DNA of 64,000 nucleotides, from positions 16,918 through 80,917 of the forward strand of contig NZ_WNKZ01000015.1 of the NCBI RefSeq assembly GCF_009720835.1. The letters run 5' to 3'. Positions 18,013 through 26,561 of the stretch are shown here, piece after piece. The notes under the pieces are model-generated. The model was given only the letters and a program-made list of their open reading frames with translations. It did not search any database and had not been told where the DNA came from. The number at the start of each line of letters is the position of its first letter. Position 1 is the stretch's first letter. The translations under genes and the position numbers were made by a program. This stretch comes from Pseudoduganella buxea. GTDB taxonomy: Bacteria > Pseudomonadota > Gammaproteobacteria > Burkholderiales > Burkholderiaceae_D.

Positions 18013-19104
18013 ATGTCCACCCCGGCCGTCCGTCCCACCACCAACGAAAATCAGCTTGCAATGAACGCTTTCACTTCCGCCGGGCAGGTAGAGATCACTG
18101 TCCTCGTCAAGGCCCTCAACGAAGAGCGCCATATCGAAGCCTGCCTGCGCTCGGCGCAGCAGGCGCTGGCCGCCATGCCCGGCATTCGTGGCGAGGTACT
18201 GCTGGCCGATTCCGTGTCCACCGACCGTACGGTGGCAATCGCGGCCGAAATGGGCGTGCGCATCGTGCAGTTCGACAATGCCGCCGACCGCAGCTGCGGC
18301 GCTACCTTGCAGCTGGGGTATCAGTATGCGCTGGGCCGCTATCTCTATGTGCTGGACGGCGACATGCAGCTGGTGCCGGAATTCCTGGGGCGGGCCCATG
18401 CCTACCTGCAGGCCAATCCCGGTGTGGCCGGTGTCGGCGGCCGCCTGATGGATACCCATATCCGTACCGAGGCGGACCGCAAGCGCAACGAATACTATGC
18501 CTCGCTGCGCACCGAGCAGGTGGTGTCGGCGCTGGGCGGTGGCGGCCTGTACCGGCGTGAAGCCATCGAGCAGGTCGGCTACCTGTCGAACCGGTGGCTG
18601 CCGGCCTACGAGGAAGCGGAGCTGGCGGTGCGGCTGCAGGCAGCCGGTTACCGGCTGGTGCGCCTGAGCGACCCGGCCATTCTCCATTCCGGCCACGCCG
18701 AAACGTCGCTGCAGATGCTGAGCCGGCTGTGGCGCAGCCGCCGTATCGATGCCAGCGGCATGTTCCTGCGCAGTGCGCTGGGCCGGCCATGGTTCGGGCG
18801 GGCAGCCCGGACGGTGTGGTTCGTGTTTGCCGCGCCGGTCGTGTATGCTTTCGCCTTCGCCCTGATGGCTGTTGCCGCCATCGCCGGCGCGCCATGGCCG
18901 GCACTGGTGGCGATACCGCTGGTGGCGTGGTGCGGCGTCATCGGCTTGCTGACCTGGAAGAAGCGCAACCTGGAGGGAGCACTGATCAGTGTGCTTTCCT
19001 GGCACATGAACACGGTAGGTGCCCTGCGCGGCTTCCTGCGCGGGGCGCGCGATCCGATGCAGGCGATTTCGTCGCGGGAACTGAGCGAGCAGGTGCGGGG
19101 ATAG
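18013..19104 (+). CDS. Family 2 glycosyltransferase with C-terminal membrane helices
   Basis: A 363-residue GT-A enzyme. ITVLVKALNEERHIEACL opens the nucleotide-sugar site, DSVSTDRT follows, DGDMQ supplies the metal-binding DxD, and LPAYEEAELAVRL holds the likely catalytic acid. Two or three hydrophobic helices (about 262-315) anchor it to the inner membrane. Such enzymes add one sugar to a lipid-linked oligosaccharide. It lies 4 kb before the exopolysaccharide cluster and could serve it. The start is uncertain: ATG 18061 is an alternative that begins at MNAFTSAGQ, and neither has a strong ribosome site. GCTACAATAG at 17991-18000 is a plausible -10. Confidence 0.82.
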   Translation: MSTPAVRPTTNENQLAMNAFTSAGQVEITVLVKALNEERHIEACLRSAQQALAAMPGIRGEVLLADSVSTDRTVAIAAEMGVRIVQFDNAADRSCGATLQLGYQYALGRYLYVLDGDMQLVPEFLGRAHAYLQANPGVAGVGGRLMDTHIRTEADRKRNEYYASLRTEQVVSALGGGGLYRREAIEQVGYLSNRWLPAYEEAELAVRLQAAGYRLVRLSDPAILHSGHAETSLQMLSRLWRSRRIDASGMFLRSALGRPWFGRAARTVWFVFAAPVVYAFAFALMAVAAIAGAPWPALVAIPLVAWCGVIGLLTWKKRNLEGALISVLSWHMNTVGALRGFLRGARDPMQAISSRELSEQVRG

Positions 19105-19140
19105 GCCTTCCGATGCCTTGCCGACAGTAACGCTCGTCAT

Positions 19141-19196
19141 CCCGCTGCGCCACCGCCAACGCCTGGTGGCGCAGCGGGTCACTCGCAGCAAGTGAC
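19141..19196. terminator. Two adjacent hairpins between convergent genes
   Basis: CCCGCTGCGCCACC (19141-19154) pairs perfectly with GGTGGCGCAGCGGG (19165-19178) over a 10-base loop. GTCACT (19179-19184 region) and AGTGAC (to 19196) form a second, smaller hairpin. No T run follows, so termination would need Rho or act as an RNA 3' end stop for both convergent genes. Confidence 0.55.
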
Positions 19197-19253
19197 GCTG
19201 ACGCAGCGTAGGCCATTGCCGCGCTCGCGGCGGGAGGCACGAACGCCGCACTG

Positions 19254-20246
19254 CTATCGACAAACGCGCATCCAGGGCGCGCCACCGCCAGCGCATACAC
19301 CCATTGGACCGCACATTTGCGGTCCTTCGATACCGGACTGACACATCGGTGCCATCGCCGATGCGTTCGCATCAACAAAGCCCCAGCAACCACATCCTGC
19401 GAGCGGCGTCCCGGACGGCAGTCGTTGCGGCTGGCCCGCCACGGGAAGATTTGCATTGTGGAAGACATTACTGTTGCCCCGACCTGCAAGTATCGACTCG
19501 GCTTCTTCACCCCTGGCATAGGCAGGTGCTTCGACGGGGCCGGCGTCGGAGGAATGATTTACCCAGGTTTGCGCAAATCTCGGCACGCCCCAATCGCGAT
19601 ATTGCTGGACGTGGACCATTTCGTGCGCCCACAGCGCAGCATCGTTTGCCGCCCGGGCATCCCGGAAGACAACCGTATTGATTAATGCAATCGCTTGCGT
19701 CCGGCCGTTAAATCGCATCTGGGCAGTCTGGAGCGTGTTTTGCACGAGGCTCCAATTCGAGGTCCATCGAACGGAATCGATTAGTTCCCTGCTATGCCAG
19801 CGCAGCAGAAATCGTTTTATGTCATCCGGAATAGGCCGCGGGTCGTTCGCCAGGACGGCATTTCTTCCGGAGATTATCGATGCAATCACCGGAGTGTATA
19901 AAACCTGGCCGGGATTCTGGACCAGGCTGATGACCTGGTCCGGATTCTTGACTGCGAACTCCATGATGTCGCCTGGCTGGGGTATGCCTGTCGGGTTATA
20001 CGAGCCGAGGGGATTGACGATTGCCCCGATCGGGTCATGCTTCAATTTTTCCGTATATATGCCGGGATCGGGCGGGCGGACCGGTGCGGGAAGTTGTTGC
20101 AGGATGCATCCGCTTTTTGGCAGGCATGCACACCGGCCGAGGACGCAGGCTTCGTATTCACAGTCGCCGCACGCGTAGCCAGGCAAGGAAAAAATCAACG
20201 CTAGAAAGAAAAAAAGCAACCGGACGGCTGCAGAAGTGATCGACAT
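19254..20246 (-). CDS. Secreted cysteine-rich protein with HExxH (DUF4157-like) metallopeptidase motif
   Basis: A 330-residue exported protein. The signal peptide (about 1-25, ending GYA) is followed by a cysteine cluster (CGDCEYEACVLGRCACLPKSGC, residues 26-47). The centre (about 140-245) holds HEMVHVQQYRDWG, a HExxH zinc motif at 208-212, and a downstream Glu at 239 (PVEAPAY) that could be the third ligand. This arrangement resembles DUF4157 domains, which occur in secreted toxins and peptidases. The C-terminal ~60 residues contain another Cys/Gly-rich segment. AGGGG lies seven bases before the ATG. Base composition and codon use look more AT-rich than neighbours, suggesting acquisition. 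Substrate unknown; immunity or partner genes were not seen. Confidence 0.65.
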   Translation of the reverse strand: MSITSAAVRLLFFFLALIFSLPGYACGDCEYEACVLGRCACLPKSGCILQQLPAPVRPPDPGIYTEKLKHDPIGAIVNPLGSYNPTGIPQPGDIMEFAVKNPDQVISLVQNPGQVLYTPVIASIISGRNAVLANDPRPIPDDIKRFLLRWHSRELIDSVRWTSNWSLVQNTLQTAQMRFNGRTQAIALINTVVFRDARAANDAALWAHEMVHVQQYRDWGVPRFAQTWVNHSSDAGPVEAPAYARGEEAESILAGRGNSNVFHNANLPVAGQPQRLPSGTPLAGCGCWGFVDANASAMAPMCQSGIEGPQMCGPMGVCAGGGAPWMRVCR

Positions 20247-20776
20247 TTTATATCCCCTGGAAGGTTTATCCCTAGAAAAAAATGCGTCTACTCTGCGGCG
20301 TGGTTATCGCTGGCGCGTTGTATTTTTTATGTCCTGCTTGGATAACATAGCATATCGGTAGGGGGAAGCAAGATACTTGTCTGGCCGTGTTGTTATCCGT
20401 GGACGTGGATGGCAATACCGTGGAGGGCACTGCAGTGTTATCTCTAAAGTTATGTTGGCGCCGGCGCCGCCGCCGAATTCTTATGGCCCAGTTCGCCTAT
20501 CGCCGGTTCCGTGAATCGCCGGCCAGCGACCCGCCGCCCCGAAGCGCCATTCGCGAGACAGGAGAGCAGGTGCGTTGCGGACAAGGCTGTCCGCCACCCA
20601 TGCTGTCGCCTGGTGCTTTTACGATGCCGGTGAGGCAGAAAGCTACCAACAAACGGTGGCAACGAATTGCCGAGATGGACTGATGCAGGAAGGAGTGCGA
20701 AGGTGGTGCGGCAGCCGTGTCGTAACGGGCTTGGAAGGCAGTCTTGCGAAGATCGAGGCGACCTGCGATGCACTGG
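20247..20776. other. 530-bp gap without a supported gene
   Basis: The left ~150 bp are AT-rich and form the upstream region of the minus-strand HExxH gene. The rest is GC-rich with short open frames on both strands (for example 20387-20683) that lack ribosome sites and family features. I see no gene here. Confidence 0.6.
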
Positions 20777-20851
20777 TGGTCCCCCCGACTGGAATCGAAC
20801 CAGTATCCCACGCTTAGGAGGCATGTGCACTATCCATTGTGCTACGGGGAG
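20777..20851 (-). tRNA. tRNA-Arg (anticodon CCT)
   Basis: On the minus strand a full cloverleaf folds. The acceptor stem is CTCCCCG with CGGGGGG, and the D stem GCAC/GTGC. The anticodon stem CATGC/GCGTG carries loop CTCCTAA (anticodon CCT, reading AGG), and the T stem is ACTGG/CCAGT with loop TTCGATT. The discriminator is A, followed by an encoded CCA (20777-20779 on the plus strand). It is a single tRNA; no integrase or att-like duplication was seen beside it. Confidence 0.95.
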
Positions 20852-20893
20852 GTCGCCAAGCGAGCGCAATTATAGCCGAGGGGCGGCAAAAAG

Positions 20894-20923
20894 TTATGTC
20901 GATCTGCACCGGCCCGGTACAAT
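20894..20923 (+). promoter_or_regulatory. Candidate promoter for uup
   Basis: TACAAT (20918-20923) is a good -10; the -35, TTATGT at 20894-20899, is weak, with 18-bp spacing. Predicted start near 20930 leaves a leader of about 28 bases before ATG 20958. Confidence 0.4.
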
Positions 20924-20957
20924 GGCGGTTTCACGCATCGAATCGCAGTCATCCCTC

Positions 20958-22853
20958 ATGGCAGTCATCTCCCTCTCTTCCGCGCAACTGGCCTTCGGTC
21001 ATCATGCACTCCTCGATCACGCTGAATTTTCCCTGGAAACGGGGGAGCGCGTGGGCCTGATCGGCCGTAACGGCACCGGCAAGTCGTCGCTGCTGAAGAT
21101 CATTTCCGGCCGCCAGAAGCTGGACGATGGCCTGCTCGTCATGCAGCAGGGACTGAAGATTGCCTATGTGGAGCAGGAACCCCAGTTCGACCCGGACATG
21201 TCGGTGTTCGATGCGGTGGCGTCGGGCCTGGGCGAACTGCCGGCCCTGGTCAAGGAATACGACGCGCTGACGGGCCAGTTCGGCCAGGGCGACGATGATG
21301 CGCTGATGGAACGCATGCACGATATCCAGGTCAAGCTCGATGCGGCCGATGCGTGGAGCATCAACAACAAGGTCGAGCAGACCCTGGACCGCCTGAACCT
21401 GGGGCCGGGCGCGCTGATGAAGACGCTCTCGGGCGGCATGCAGAAGCGCGTGGCCCTGGCCCGCGCCCTGGTGGCGGCGCCGGACGTGCTGCTGCTGGAC
21501 GAACCCACCAACCACCTCGACTTCACGTCGATCCAGTGGCTGGAAGGCTTGCTGCGCGACTTCAAGGGCAGCGTGCTGTTCATTACGCACGATCGTTCCT
21601 TCCTCGACAACGTGGCAACCCGCATCGTCGAACTCGACCGCGGCCGCCTGCTGTCGTATCCAGGCAATTTCTCTACCTACCAGACCCGCAAGGCCGAGCA
21701 ACTGGCCGTGGAAGAAATCGAGAACGCCAAGTTCGACAAGTTCCTGGCCCAGGAGGAAGTGTGGATCCGCAAGGGCGTGCAGGCCCGCCGTACCCGTGAC
21801 GAAGGGCGCGTGCGCCGCCTCGAGCGCTTGCGCGAACAGCGTTCCGTGCGGCGCGAGCAGCAGGGCCAGGTCAAGCTGGAAGTGACGTCGGGCGAGCGCT
21901 CGGGCAAGATCGTGGCCGAGCTGGAGAATGTCGACAAGCGCTATGGCGACAAGCAGATCGTGCTGAACTTCAGTGCCACCATCCTGCGCGGCGACAAGAT
22001 CGGCCTGATCGGCGCGAACGGCGCCGGCAAAACCACGCTGCTCAAACTGATCCTGGGCGAGGAACAACCCGACAGCGGCACGGTCAAACAAGGCACGAAG
22101 CTGCAGGTGGCGTATTTCGACCAGATGCGGGCCCAGCTGAACGAGGAGGCCAGCCTGGCCGAAACGATCTCGCCGGGCAGCGACTGGGTCGAGGTCAACG
22201 GCCAGAAAAAACATGTGATGAGCTACCTGGGCGACTTCCTGTTCGCCCCGGAACGCGCCCGGTCGCCGGTACGCACGCTCTCCGGTGGCGAACGTAACCG
22301 CCTGCTGCTGGCACGCCTGTTCGCCAAGCCGGCCAATGTGCTGGTGCTGGACGAACCGACCAACGACCTCGATATCGAGACCCTGGAATTGCTGGAAGAA
22401 TTGCTGGAGGACTACCCGGGCACCGTATTCCTGGTCAGCCACGACCGCACTTTCCTCGACAACGTCGTCACCCAGGTCATCGCCGCGGACGGTGGCGGCA
22501 CGTGGCGCGAGTATATCGGTGGCTATTCGGACTGGGAGCGCGTGCGGGTCATGCCATCGGCCACGGCGGCCGAGCCGAAGAAGGGCGATGCGAAGGCGGC
22601 CAAGGCAGCGCCGGCGCCGGCCAAGGCGCGCAAGCTGAGTTTCAAGGAGCAGCGCGAGCTCGATGAGTTGCCTGGTGTTATTGCCAAGCTGGAGGACGAG
22701 CAGGCGTCGTTGAACATCCTCCTGGCCGACCCGAATTTTTACAAGGAAACGCCGGCCGAGGCCAAGCGCATCCATGGCCGCATCGCCGTCATCGAGGAGG
22801 AGCTGCTGGCTGCCCTGGAACGGTGGGAAGCCATCGAGGGCGGTAATGCCTGA
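20958..22853 (+). CDS. uup: ABC-F family ATPase Uup
   Basis: A 631-residue soluble protein with two ABC ATPase domains and no membrane part, as in ABC-F proteins that act on ribosomes; Uup also affects transposon excision and DNA branch structures in E. coli. Domain 1: Walker A GRNGTGKSS (36-44), LSGGMQKRVALARAL, LLLDEPTNHLD. Domain 2: GANGAGKTTLLK, LSGGERNRLLLARLF, LVLDEPTNDLD. The linker between them is charged and helical. The C-terminal ~70 residues form the Uup-type coiled coil (KLSFKEQRELDELPGVIAKLEDE onwards) after an Ala/Lys-rich hinge. Start ATG 20958 begins MAVISLSSAQLAFG, the family N terminus; the frame stays open upstream through the tRNA but is not coding there. Confidence 0.93.
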   Translation: MAVISLSSAQLAFGHHALLDHAEFSLETGERVGLIGRNGTGKSSLLKIISGRQKLDDGLLVMQQGLKIAYVEQEPQFDPDMSVFDAVASGLGELPALVKEYDALTGQFGQGDDDALMERMHDIQVKLDAADAWSINNKVEQTLDRLNLGPGALMKTLSGGMQKRVALARALVAAPDVLLLDEPTNHLDFTSIQWLEGLLRDFKGSVLFITHDRSFLDNVATRIVELDRGRLLSYPGNFSTYQTRKAEQLAVEEIENAKFDKFLAQEEVWIRKGVQARRTRDEGRVRRLERLREQRSVRREQQGQVKLEVTSGERSGKIVAELENVDKRYGDKQIVLNFSATILRGDKIGLIGANGAGKTTLLKLILGEEQPDSGTVKQGTKLQVAYFDQMRAQLNEEASLAETISPGSDWVEVNGQKKHVMSYLGDFLFAPERARSPVRTLSGGERNRLLLARLFAKPANVLVLDEPTNDLDIETLELLEELLEDYPGTVFLVSHDRTFLDNVVTQVIAADGGGTWREYIGGYSDWERVRVMPSATAAEPKKGDAKAAKAAPAPAKARKLSFKEQRELDELPGVIAKLEDEQASLNILLADPNFYKETPAEAKRIHGRIAVIEEELLAALERWEAIEGGNA

Positions 22854-22904
22854 TTTACAATTGTTAAAATTTCCGTTGCGCACGATTTGTGCGGTACATC
22901 ACGC

Positions 22905-22933
22905 CTAAGTTGTTGTAATATCTGCAAACTTAG
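22905..22933. promoter_or_regulatory. Inverted repeat upstream of the exopolysaccharide region
   Basis: CTAAGTT (22905-22911) and AACTTAG (22927-22933) are perfect inverted arms around 15 bp containing TTGTAATAT. The AT-rich position, 45 bp before the protease gene, suits an operator or promoter of the first gene of the locus. The same TTGTAATAT is at 26498-26506, before epsD. Confidence 0.45.
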
Positions 22934-22977
22934 GGCGCCGCGGGTGCCCTGTCGGAAAAAGATCGAGGCAGTTTGCG

Positions 22978-23706
22978 ATGACAGCTCAGCAACCTAAACC
23001 ACCCGGCGCCCACGAGGCGATCGGGGTTCCACCGCAGGCAGGGCAACGTGGCCAGTCGATGGCGCGCATCGCGCCGTTCGCAGCCTATATGGCGTTCATC
23101 GCCATCGCCGACCTGCTGGACCGGCTCGGCTGGTCCGCCCAGCAGATGCTGTGGCTCTATCCACTCAAGATCGCCGCCGTGGTGGCCCTGCTGGTTTTCT
23201 ACCGGCGCCAGTATGTGGAACTGTTTACGGCGCGGCCGAGCCTGCGCGACGTGGCGGTGGCCAGCGTGGTGGGGGCCATCGTCTTCGTTCTCTGGATTAA
23301 CCTGAACGCGGGCTGGATGCAGATTGGCGCATCGGCCGGCTACAACCCGGCCGGCACCGATGGCCGCATCGACTGGGTCCTGGTGGCATGCCGCGTTGCC
23401 GGCGCCGCCCTGGTGGTGCCCGTGATGGAGGAGCTGTTCTGGCGCTCTTTCCTGCAGCGCTGGCTGGCCAAGGCCCAGTTCCTCGACTGCCGTCCGGCGG
23501 AGGTGGGAGTGAAGGCCCTGGCCATCACCTCCGTCCTGTTTGGCTTCGAACATAACCTGTGGTTCGCCGGCATTGTCGCCGGCCTGGCCTACGGTCTGCT
23601 GTACATGCGCGCCGGAAATCTGTGGTCGCCGATCGTGGCCCATGCGGTCACGAACGGCATGCTGGCCGGTTGGGTTCTCGCCACCGGCAGCTGGACTTAC
23701 TGGTAA
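22978..23706 (+). CDS. Exosortase-associated CAAX (CPBP) intramembrane protease
   Basis: A 242-residue multi-pass membrane protein with about six hydrophobic helices. The CPBP/Abi catalytic motifs are present: EExxxR as MEELFWRSF (Glu151, Glu152, Arg156), FGFEHNLWFAG (His192) and the final AHAVTNG (His222). A CAAX-protease-related subfamily is known to travel with exosortase/PEP-CTERM loci, and this gene opens such a locus. The N-terminal ~25 residues are polar. A GAGGCAG ribosome site precedes the ATG. Its substrate is unknown; maturation of PEP-CTERM proteins or of the sorting machinery is an inference. Confidence 0.85.
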   Translation: MTAQQPKPPGAHEAIGVPPQAGQRGQSMARIAPFAAYMAFIAIADLLDRLGWSAQQMLWLYPLKIAAVVALLVFYRRQYVELFTARPSLRDVAVASVVGAIVFVLWINLNAGWMQIGASAGYNPAGTDGRIDWVLVACRVAGAALVVPVMEELFWRSFLQRWLAKAQFLDCRPAEVGVKALAITSVLFGFEHNLWFAGIVAGLAYGLLYMRAGNLWSPIVAHAVTNGMLAGWVLATGSWTYW

Positions 23707-23739
23707 AATTGCAACTTAGCTAACTCACCATTTATAACA

Positions 23740-24948
23740 ATGTTCCGTTCCCATCTATCGGTTGGCCCGCGCCTGTCGCTCCTTGCTTGCGCTGCCATGC
23801 TGACCAGCGGCGGCGCAATGGCAGCGCTCAGCGATACCATCCACCCATTCGTTGCCATCGGCTATACCTACGACGACAACCTGTTGCGTCTGGGCGACGA
23901 CACGCCTGCCGGCTTCCAGCGGTCGGATCGCGCCACGCAGGCCCAGGCCGGTGTCATGGTGGAGCGGCCATTCGGACGCCAGTTGCTCACGGGCACGGCG
24001 AAGGTGTCGCGCGTTACCTTCGACCATTTCAACCAGCTGGACTATAACGGCAAGGATTTCGACGGCGACCTGGCGTGGCAGATCGGCAACCGCTGGTCCG
24101 GCCACCTGGGCGGCAGCTATGTCGAGACCCTGACACCGTTCAGCGACACGTCGACCAGCCAGCGCAACCTGCGCACTACCCGGCGCGTCAATGCCACGGC
24201 GGCGTGGCGCTTCCATCCCAGCTGGCGCCTGCGCGGCGGCTTTACCCGCAATGCCTATGAATACGAGCTGCTGGCGCAACAGGTCAACGACCGCGACCAG
24301 GACCTGATCGAGTTCGGCGGCGATTACCTGGCCCGCAGCGGCAGTACCGTCGGCCTGGTGGCGCGCCAGATCAAGGGCAACTACAAGAATCCCCGCGTCG
24401 TCAACGGCGTGCTGCTGGTGAATGACTTCAAGCAGAACGAGTTGAAAGCCAGCATCAACTGGCTCTACAGCGGCGTTACCCAGGTGCAGGTGCTGGCCGG
24501 CTACGCGCGCCGCGAATACGACGTGTATTCGGTGCGCAATTCGAGCGGCTTCAACGGGCGCGCCTCGGCCAAGTGGGCACCGCTGGGCAAGGTCAGCTTC
24601 AATGCCGAGGCGTGGCGCGAGTTCTCCGCCGTGGAAAGCCTGATCGTCAACAGCAGCCTGAATCGAGGTGCCAGCGTGGGCGCCACCTGGGCCGCCACCG
24701 CCAAGATCCAGGCAACGGCAAGCCTGCGGCGCGAAAAGCGCCGCTTCGAACTGCTCGACGACCGCTTCTCCGATGTGGACGATGCCGACGACACCAAGTC
24801 GGCGCAGCTGGGCATGACCTACGCGCCCACCCGGGCGACGCAGCTGAGCGTCAGCCTGTTCCGCGAGCAACGCGAAGGCAGCCCGCTGGCCGGCTCCCGG
24901 GACTACCGCGCCAAGGGCGTTTCGCTGAACGCCACCGTACAGTTTTAA
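23740..24948 (+). CDS. epsL: Exopolysaccharide outer-membrane beta-barrel protein EpsL
   Basis: A 402-residue exported beta-barrel protein of the EpsL type found in XrtB exopolysaccharide operons. The signal peptide ends SGGAMAA (about residue 29). The rest is a series of amphipathic strands with alternating aromatic and polar residues (FVAIGYTYDDNLLRLGD, GYARREYDVYSV) and ends in Phe (SLNATVQF), the usual C-terminal barrel signal. It probably forms the outer-membrane channel or accessory barrel for polymer export. No clear ribosome site precedes ATG 23740; the signal peptide supports this start. The sugar transferase gene follows after 12 bases. Confidence 0.85.
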   Translation: MFRSHLSVGPRLSLLACAAMLTSGGAMAALSDTIHPFVAIGYTYDDNLLRLGDDTPAGFQRSDRATQAQAGVMVERPFGRQLLTGTAKVSRVTFDHFNQLDYNGKDFDGDLAWQIGNRWSGHLGGSYVETLTPFSDTSTSQRNLRTTRRVNATAAWRFHPSWRLRGGFTRNAYEYELLAQQVNDRDQDLIEFGGDYLARSGSTVGLVARQIKGNYKNPRVVNGVLLVNDFKQNELKASINWLYSGVTQVQVLAGYARREYDVYSVRNSSGFNGRASAKWAPLGKVSFNAEAWREFSAVESLIVNSSLNRGASVGATWAATAKIQATASLRREKRRFELLDDRFSDVDDADDTKSAQLGMTYAPTRATQLSVSLFREQREGSPLAGSRDYRAKGVSLNATVQF

Positions 24949-24960
24949 TGAAATGAAATA

Positions 24961-26343
24961 ATGACGATCAACGATATTCCCCTGATCTCCTTCTTCCAGC
25001 GCGTGCTGGATCCGCTCATCATCATGGGCACCCTGTATGCCTCGTCGATGCTGTTCGGTGAACCGTTTACCGGCTATTCGCTGGTGCTGATGATCCTGGC
25101 TTTCTTCATCTCCTCCGCCGTCTACCAGCACATCGATCCGTACCGCACCTGGCGCAGCGGCCGCACGCTGGCCTACTCGCGTGACGTGTTCGCCGGCTGG
25201 ATCATCACGGCGCTGATCCTGGTGGTGTTGGGCAACGTCAGCGGCCTGGCCTTCCATTATGAAGAGCGCGTCGTGCTGGCATGGTTCTGCGCCACGCCGC
25301 TGATCCTGCTGGTGAGCCACCTGGCCGCGCGCAAGGTCGGCTCCGATCCGTCCGAGGCGAGCGAAGTGCGCTCCGTGCTGATCGTTGGCGCCAACGATGT
25401 CGGCATCAAGTTTGCCCGCACCATCGAGCGTTTCCCGAACCTGTTCATGCGCGTGCAGGGCTTCTTCGACGACCGCACGAGCGAACGCCACCCGGCTGAA
25501 CTGAACCACCCCGTGCTGGGCAAGATGTCGGACGTGGCTGCCTATGTCCGTGAAAACAACATCAAGATGATTTTCATCAGCCAGCCCGTGTCGGCCCAGC
25601 CGCGTATCCGCAAGCTGCTCGACGAGCTGCAGGACACGACGGCGTCGGTATATTTCCTGCCGGATATTTACGTGTTCGACCTGATGCAGGCCCGCTTCGA
25701 CAACGTGGGCGGCATGCCCGTCATCGCCATTTGCGAAACACCGTTTACAGGCTTTAACAGCCTCGTCAAACGTGCCAGCGATATTGCGCTGGCAACGGTG
25801 ATCCAGCTGATGCTGTTGCCGGTCATGGTGGCGATCGCGCTGGCGGTGAAGTTGAGTTCGCCCGGACCCGTGATCTTCCGCCAGCGCCGCTACGGCCTGT
25901 ACGGCGAGCAGATCTATGTCTACAAGTTCCGTTCGATGACGGTGACGGAAGACGGCAGCAAGGTTGTGCAGGCCACCAAGAACGACCAGCGCATCACCAA
26001 GGTGGGTGCCTTCCTGCGCAAGACTTCGCTCGACGAACTGCCGCAGTTCATCAACGTGCTGCAGGGACGGATGAGTATCGTGGGTCCGCGTCCCCATGCG
26101 GTCGCCCACAACGAGCAATACCGCAAGTTGATCAAGGGCTATATGTTGCGTCATAAAGCCAAGCCAGGCATCACCGGTTGGGCGCAGGTCAATGGTCTGC
26201 GTGGCGAGACTGAGACACTGGACAAGATGGAGGCACGCATCCGCTACGATCTGGACTACCTGCGCAACTGGTCGCTGTGGCTCGACCTGTGGATTATCGT
26301 GAAGACCGTGAAGGTCGTGCTGGCACGCGAAAACGCGCATTAA
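24961..26343 (+). CDS. Undecaprenyl-phosphate hexose-1-phosphate transferase (WcaJ/EpsB type)
   Basis: A 460-residue polyprenyl-phosphate glycosylphosphotransferase that starts the repeat unit by placing a hexose-1-phosphate on undecaprenyl phosphate. Four to five N-terminal membrane helices (1-110) lead to a Rossmann-like CoA-binding-type region ([18 protein letters not shown], ~137). The catalytic bacterial sugar transferase domain follows from ~265: [18 protein letters not shown], the kinked helix with [44 protein letters not shown] and [15 protein letters not shown]. Glucose is the usual sugar in this subgroup, but galactose cannot be excluded. It should be the committing step for the polymer encoded here. 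Confidence 0.92.
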   Translation: MTINDIPLISFFQRVLDPLIIMGTLYASSMLFGEPFTGYSLVLMILAFFISSAVYQHIDPYRTWRSGRTLAYSRDVFAGWIITALILVVLGNVSGLAFHYEERVVLAWFCATPLILLVSHLAARKVGSDPSEASEVRSVLIVGANDVGIKFARTIERFPNLFMRVQGFFDDRTSERHPAELNHPVLGKMSDVAAYVRENNIKMIFISQPVSAQPRIRKLLDELQDTTASVYFLPDIYVFDLMQARFDNVGGMPVIAICETPFTGFNSLVKRASDIALATVIQLMLLPVMVAIALAVKLSSPGPVIFRQRRYGLYGEQIYVYKFRSMTVTEDGSKVVQATKNDQRITKVGAFLRKTSLDELPQFINVLQGRMSIVGPRPHAVAHNEQYRKLIKGYMLRHKAKPGITGWAQVNGLRGETETLDKMEARIRYDLDYLRNWSLWLDLWIIVKTVKVVLARENAH

Positions 26344-26403
26344 GTGAACCTTAAAGCCGCGCGCCGCGACAAATAAGCCTGCTGTAACAAGGCCTTGCTT
26401 GCA

Positions 26404-26427
26404 TTACAATGCGAGCTGGAATTGTAA
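26404..26427. promoter_or_regulatory. Inverted repeat upstream of epsD
   Basis: TTACAAT (26404-26410) and ATTGTAA (26421-26427) are perfect arms with a 10-bp spacer. It lies 50 bp before the promoter at 26477-26506 and could bind a dimeric regulator of the epsDEFG-xrtB-epsI operon. Confidence 0.4.
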
Positions 26428-26476
26428 ATTTGTACACCCCGCACGGGGCAGCGACGGCGCGCAAACAGTTGCTGTT

Positions 26477-26506
26477 TTGACTTTAGTCTGATATTTTTTG
26501 TAATAT
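26477..26506 (+). promoter_or_regulatory. Promoter of the epsD-epsI operon
   Basis: TTGACT (26477-26482) and TAATAT (26501-26506) are separated by 18 bp in an AT-rich stretch. Initiation near 26513 would lie downstream of ATG 26505, which supports TTG 26562 as the true epsD start. Confidence 0.6.
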
Positions 26507-26561
26507 GCGTCCCGTTGCGTCGGCATTCCGCTACGGCGCAGACCTGGCACCGGAGGATTCT

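Noticed and set aside
20387..20683. 98-codon open frame before the tRNA
   Set aside because: No ribosome site, Arg-rich start and no recognisable feature; chance open frame in GC-rich DNA.
20777..20851. tRNA-Arg as an integration site of a mobile element
   Set aside because: No integrase gene, no duplicated tRNA 3' end and no phage genes were seen on either side; only the neighbouring HExxH gene looks compositionally unusual.
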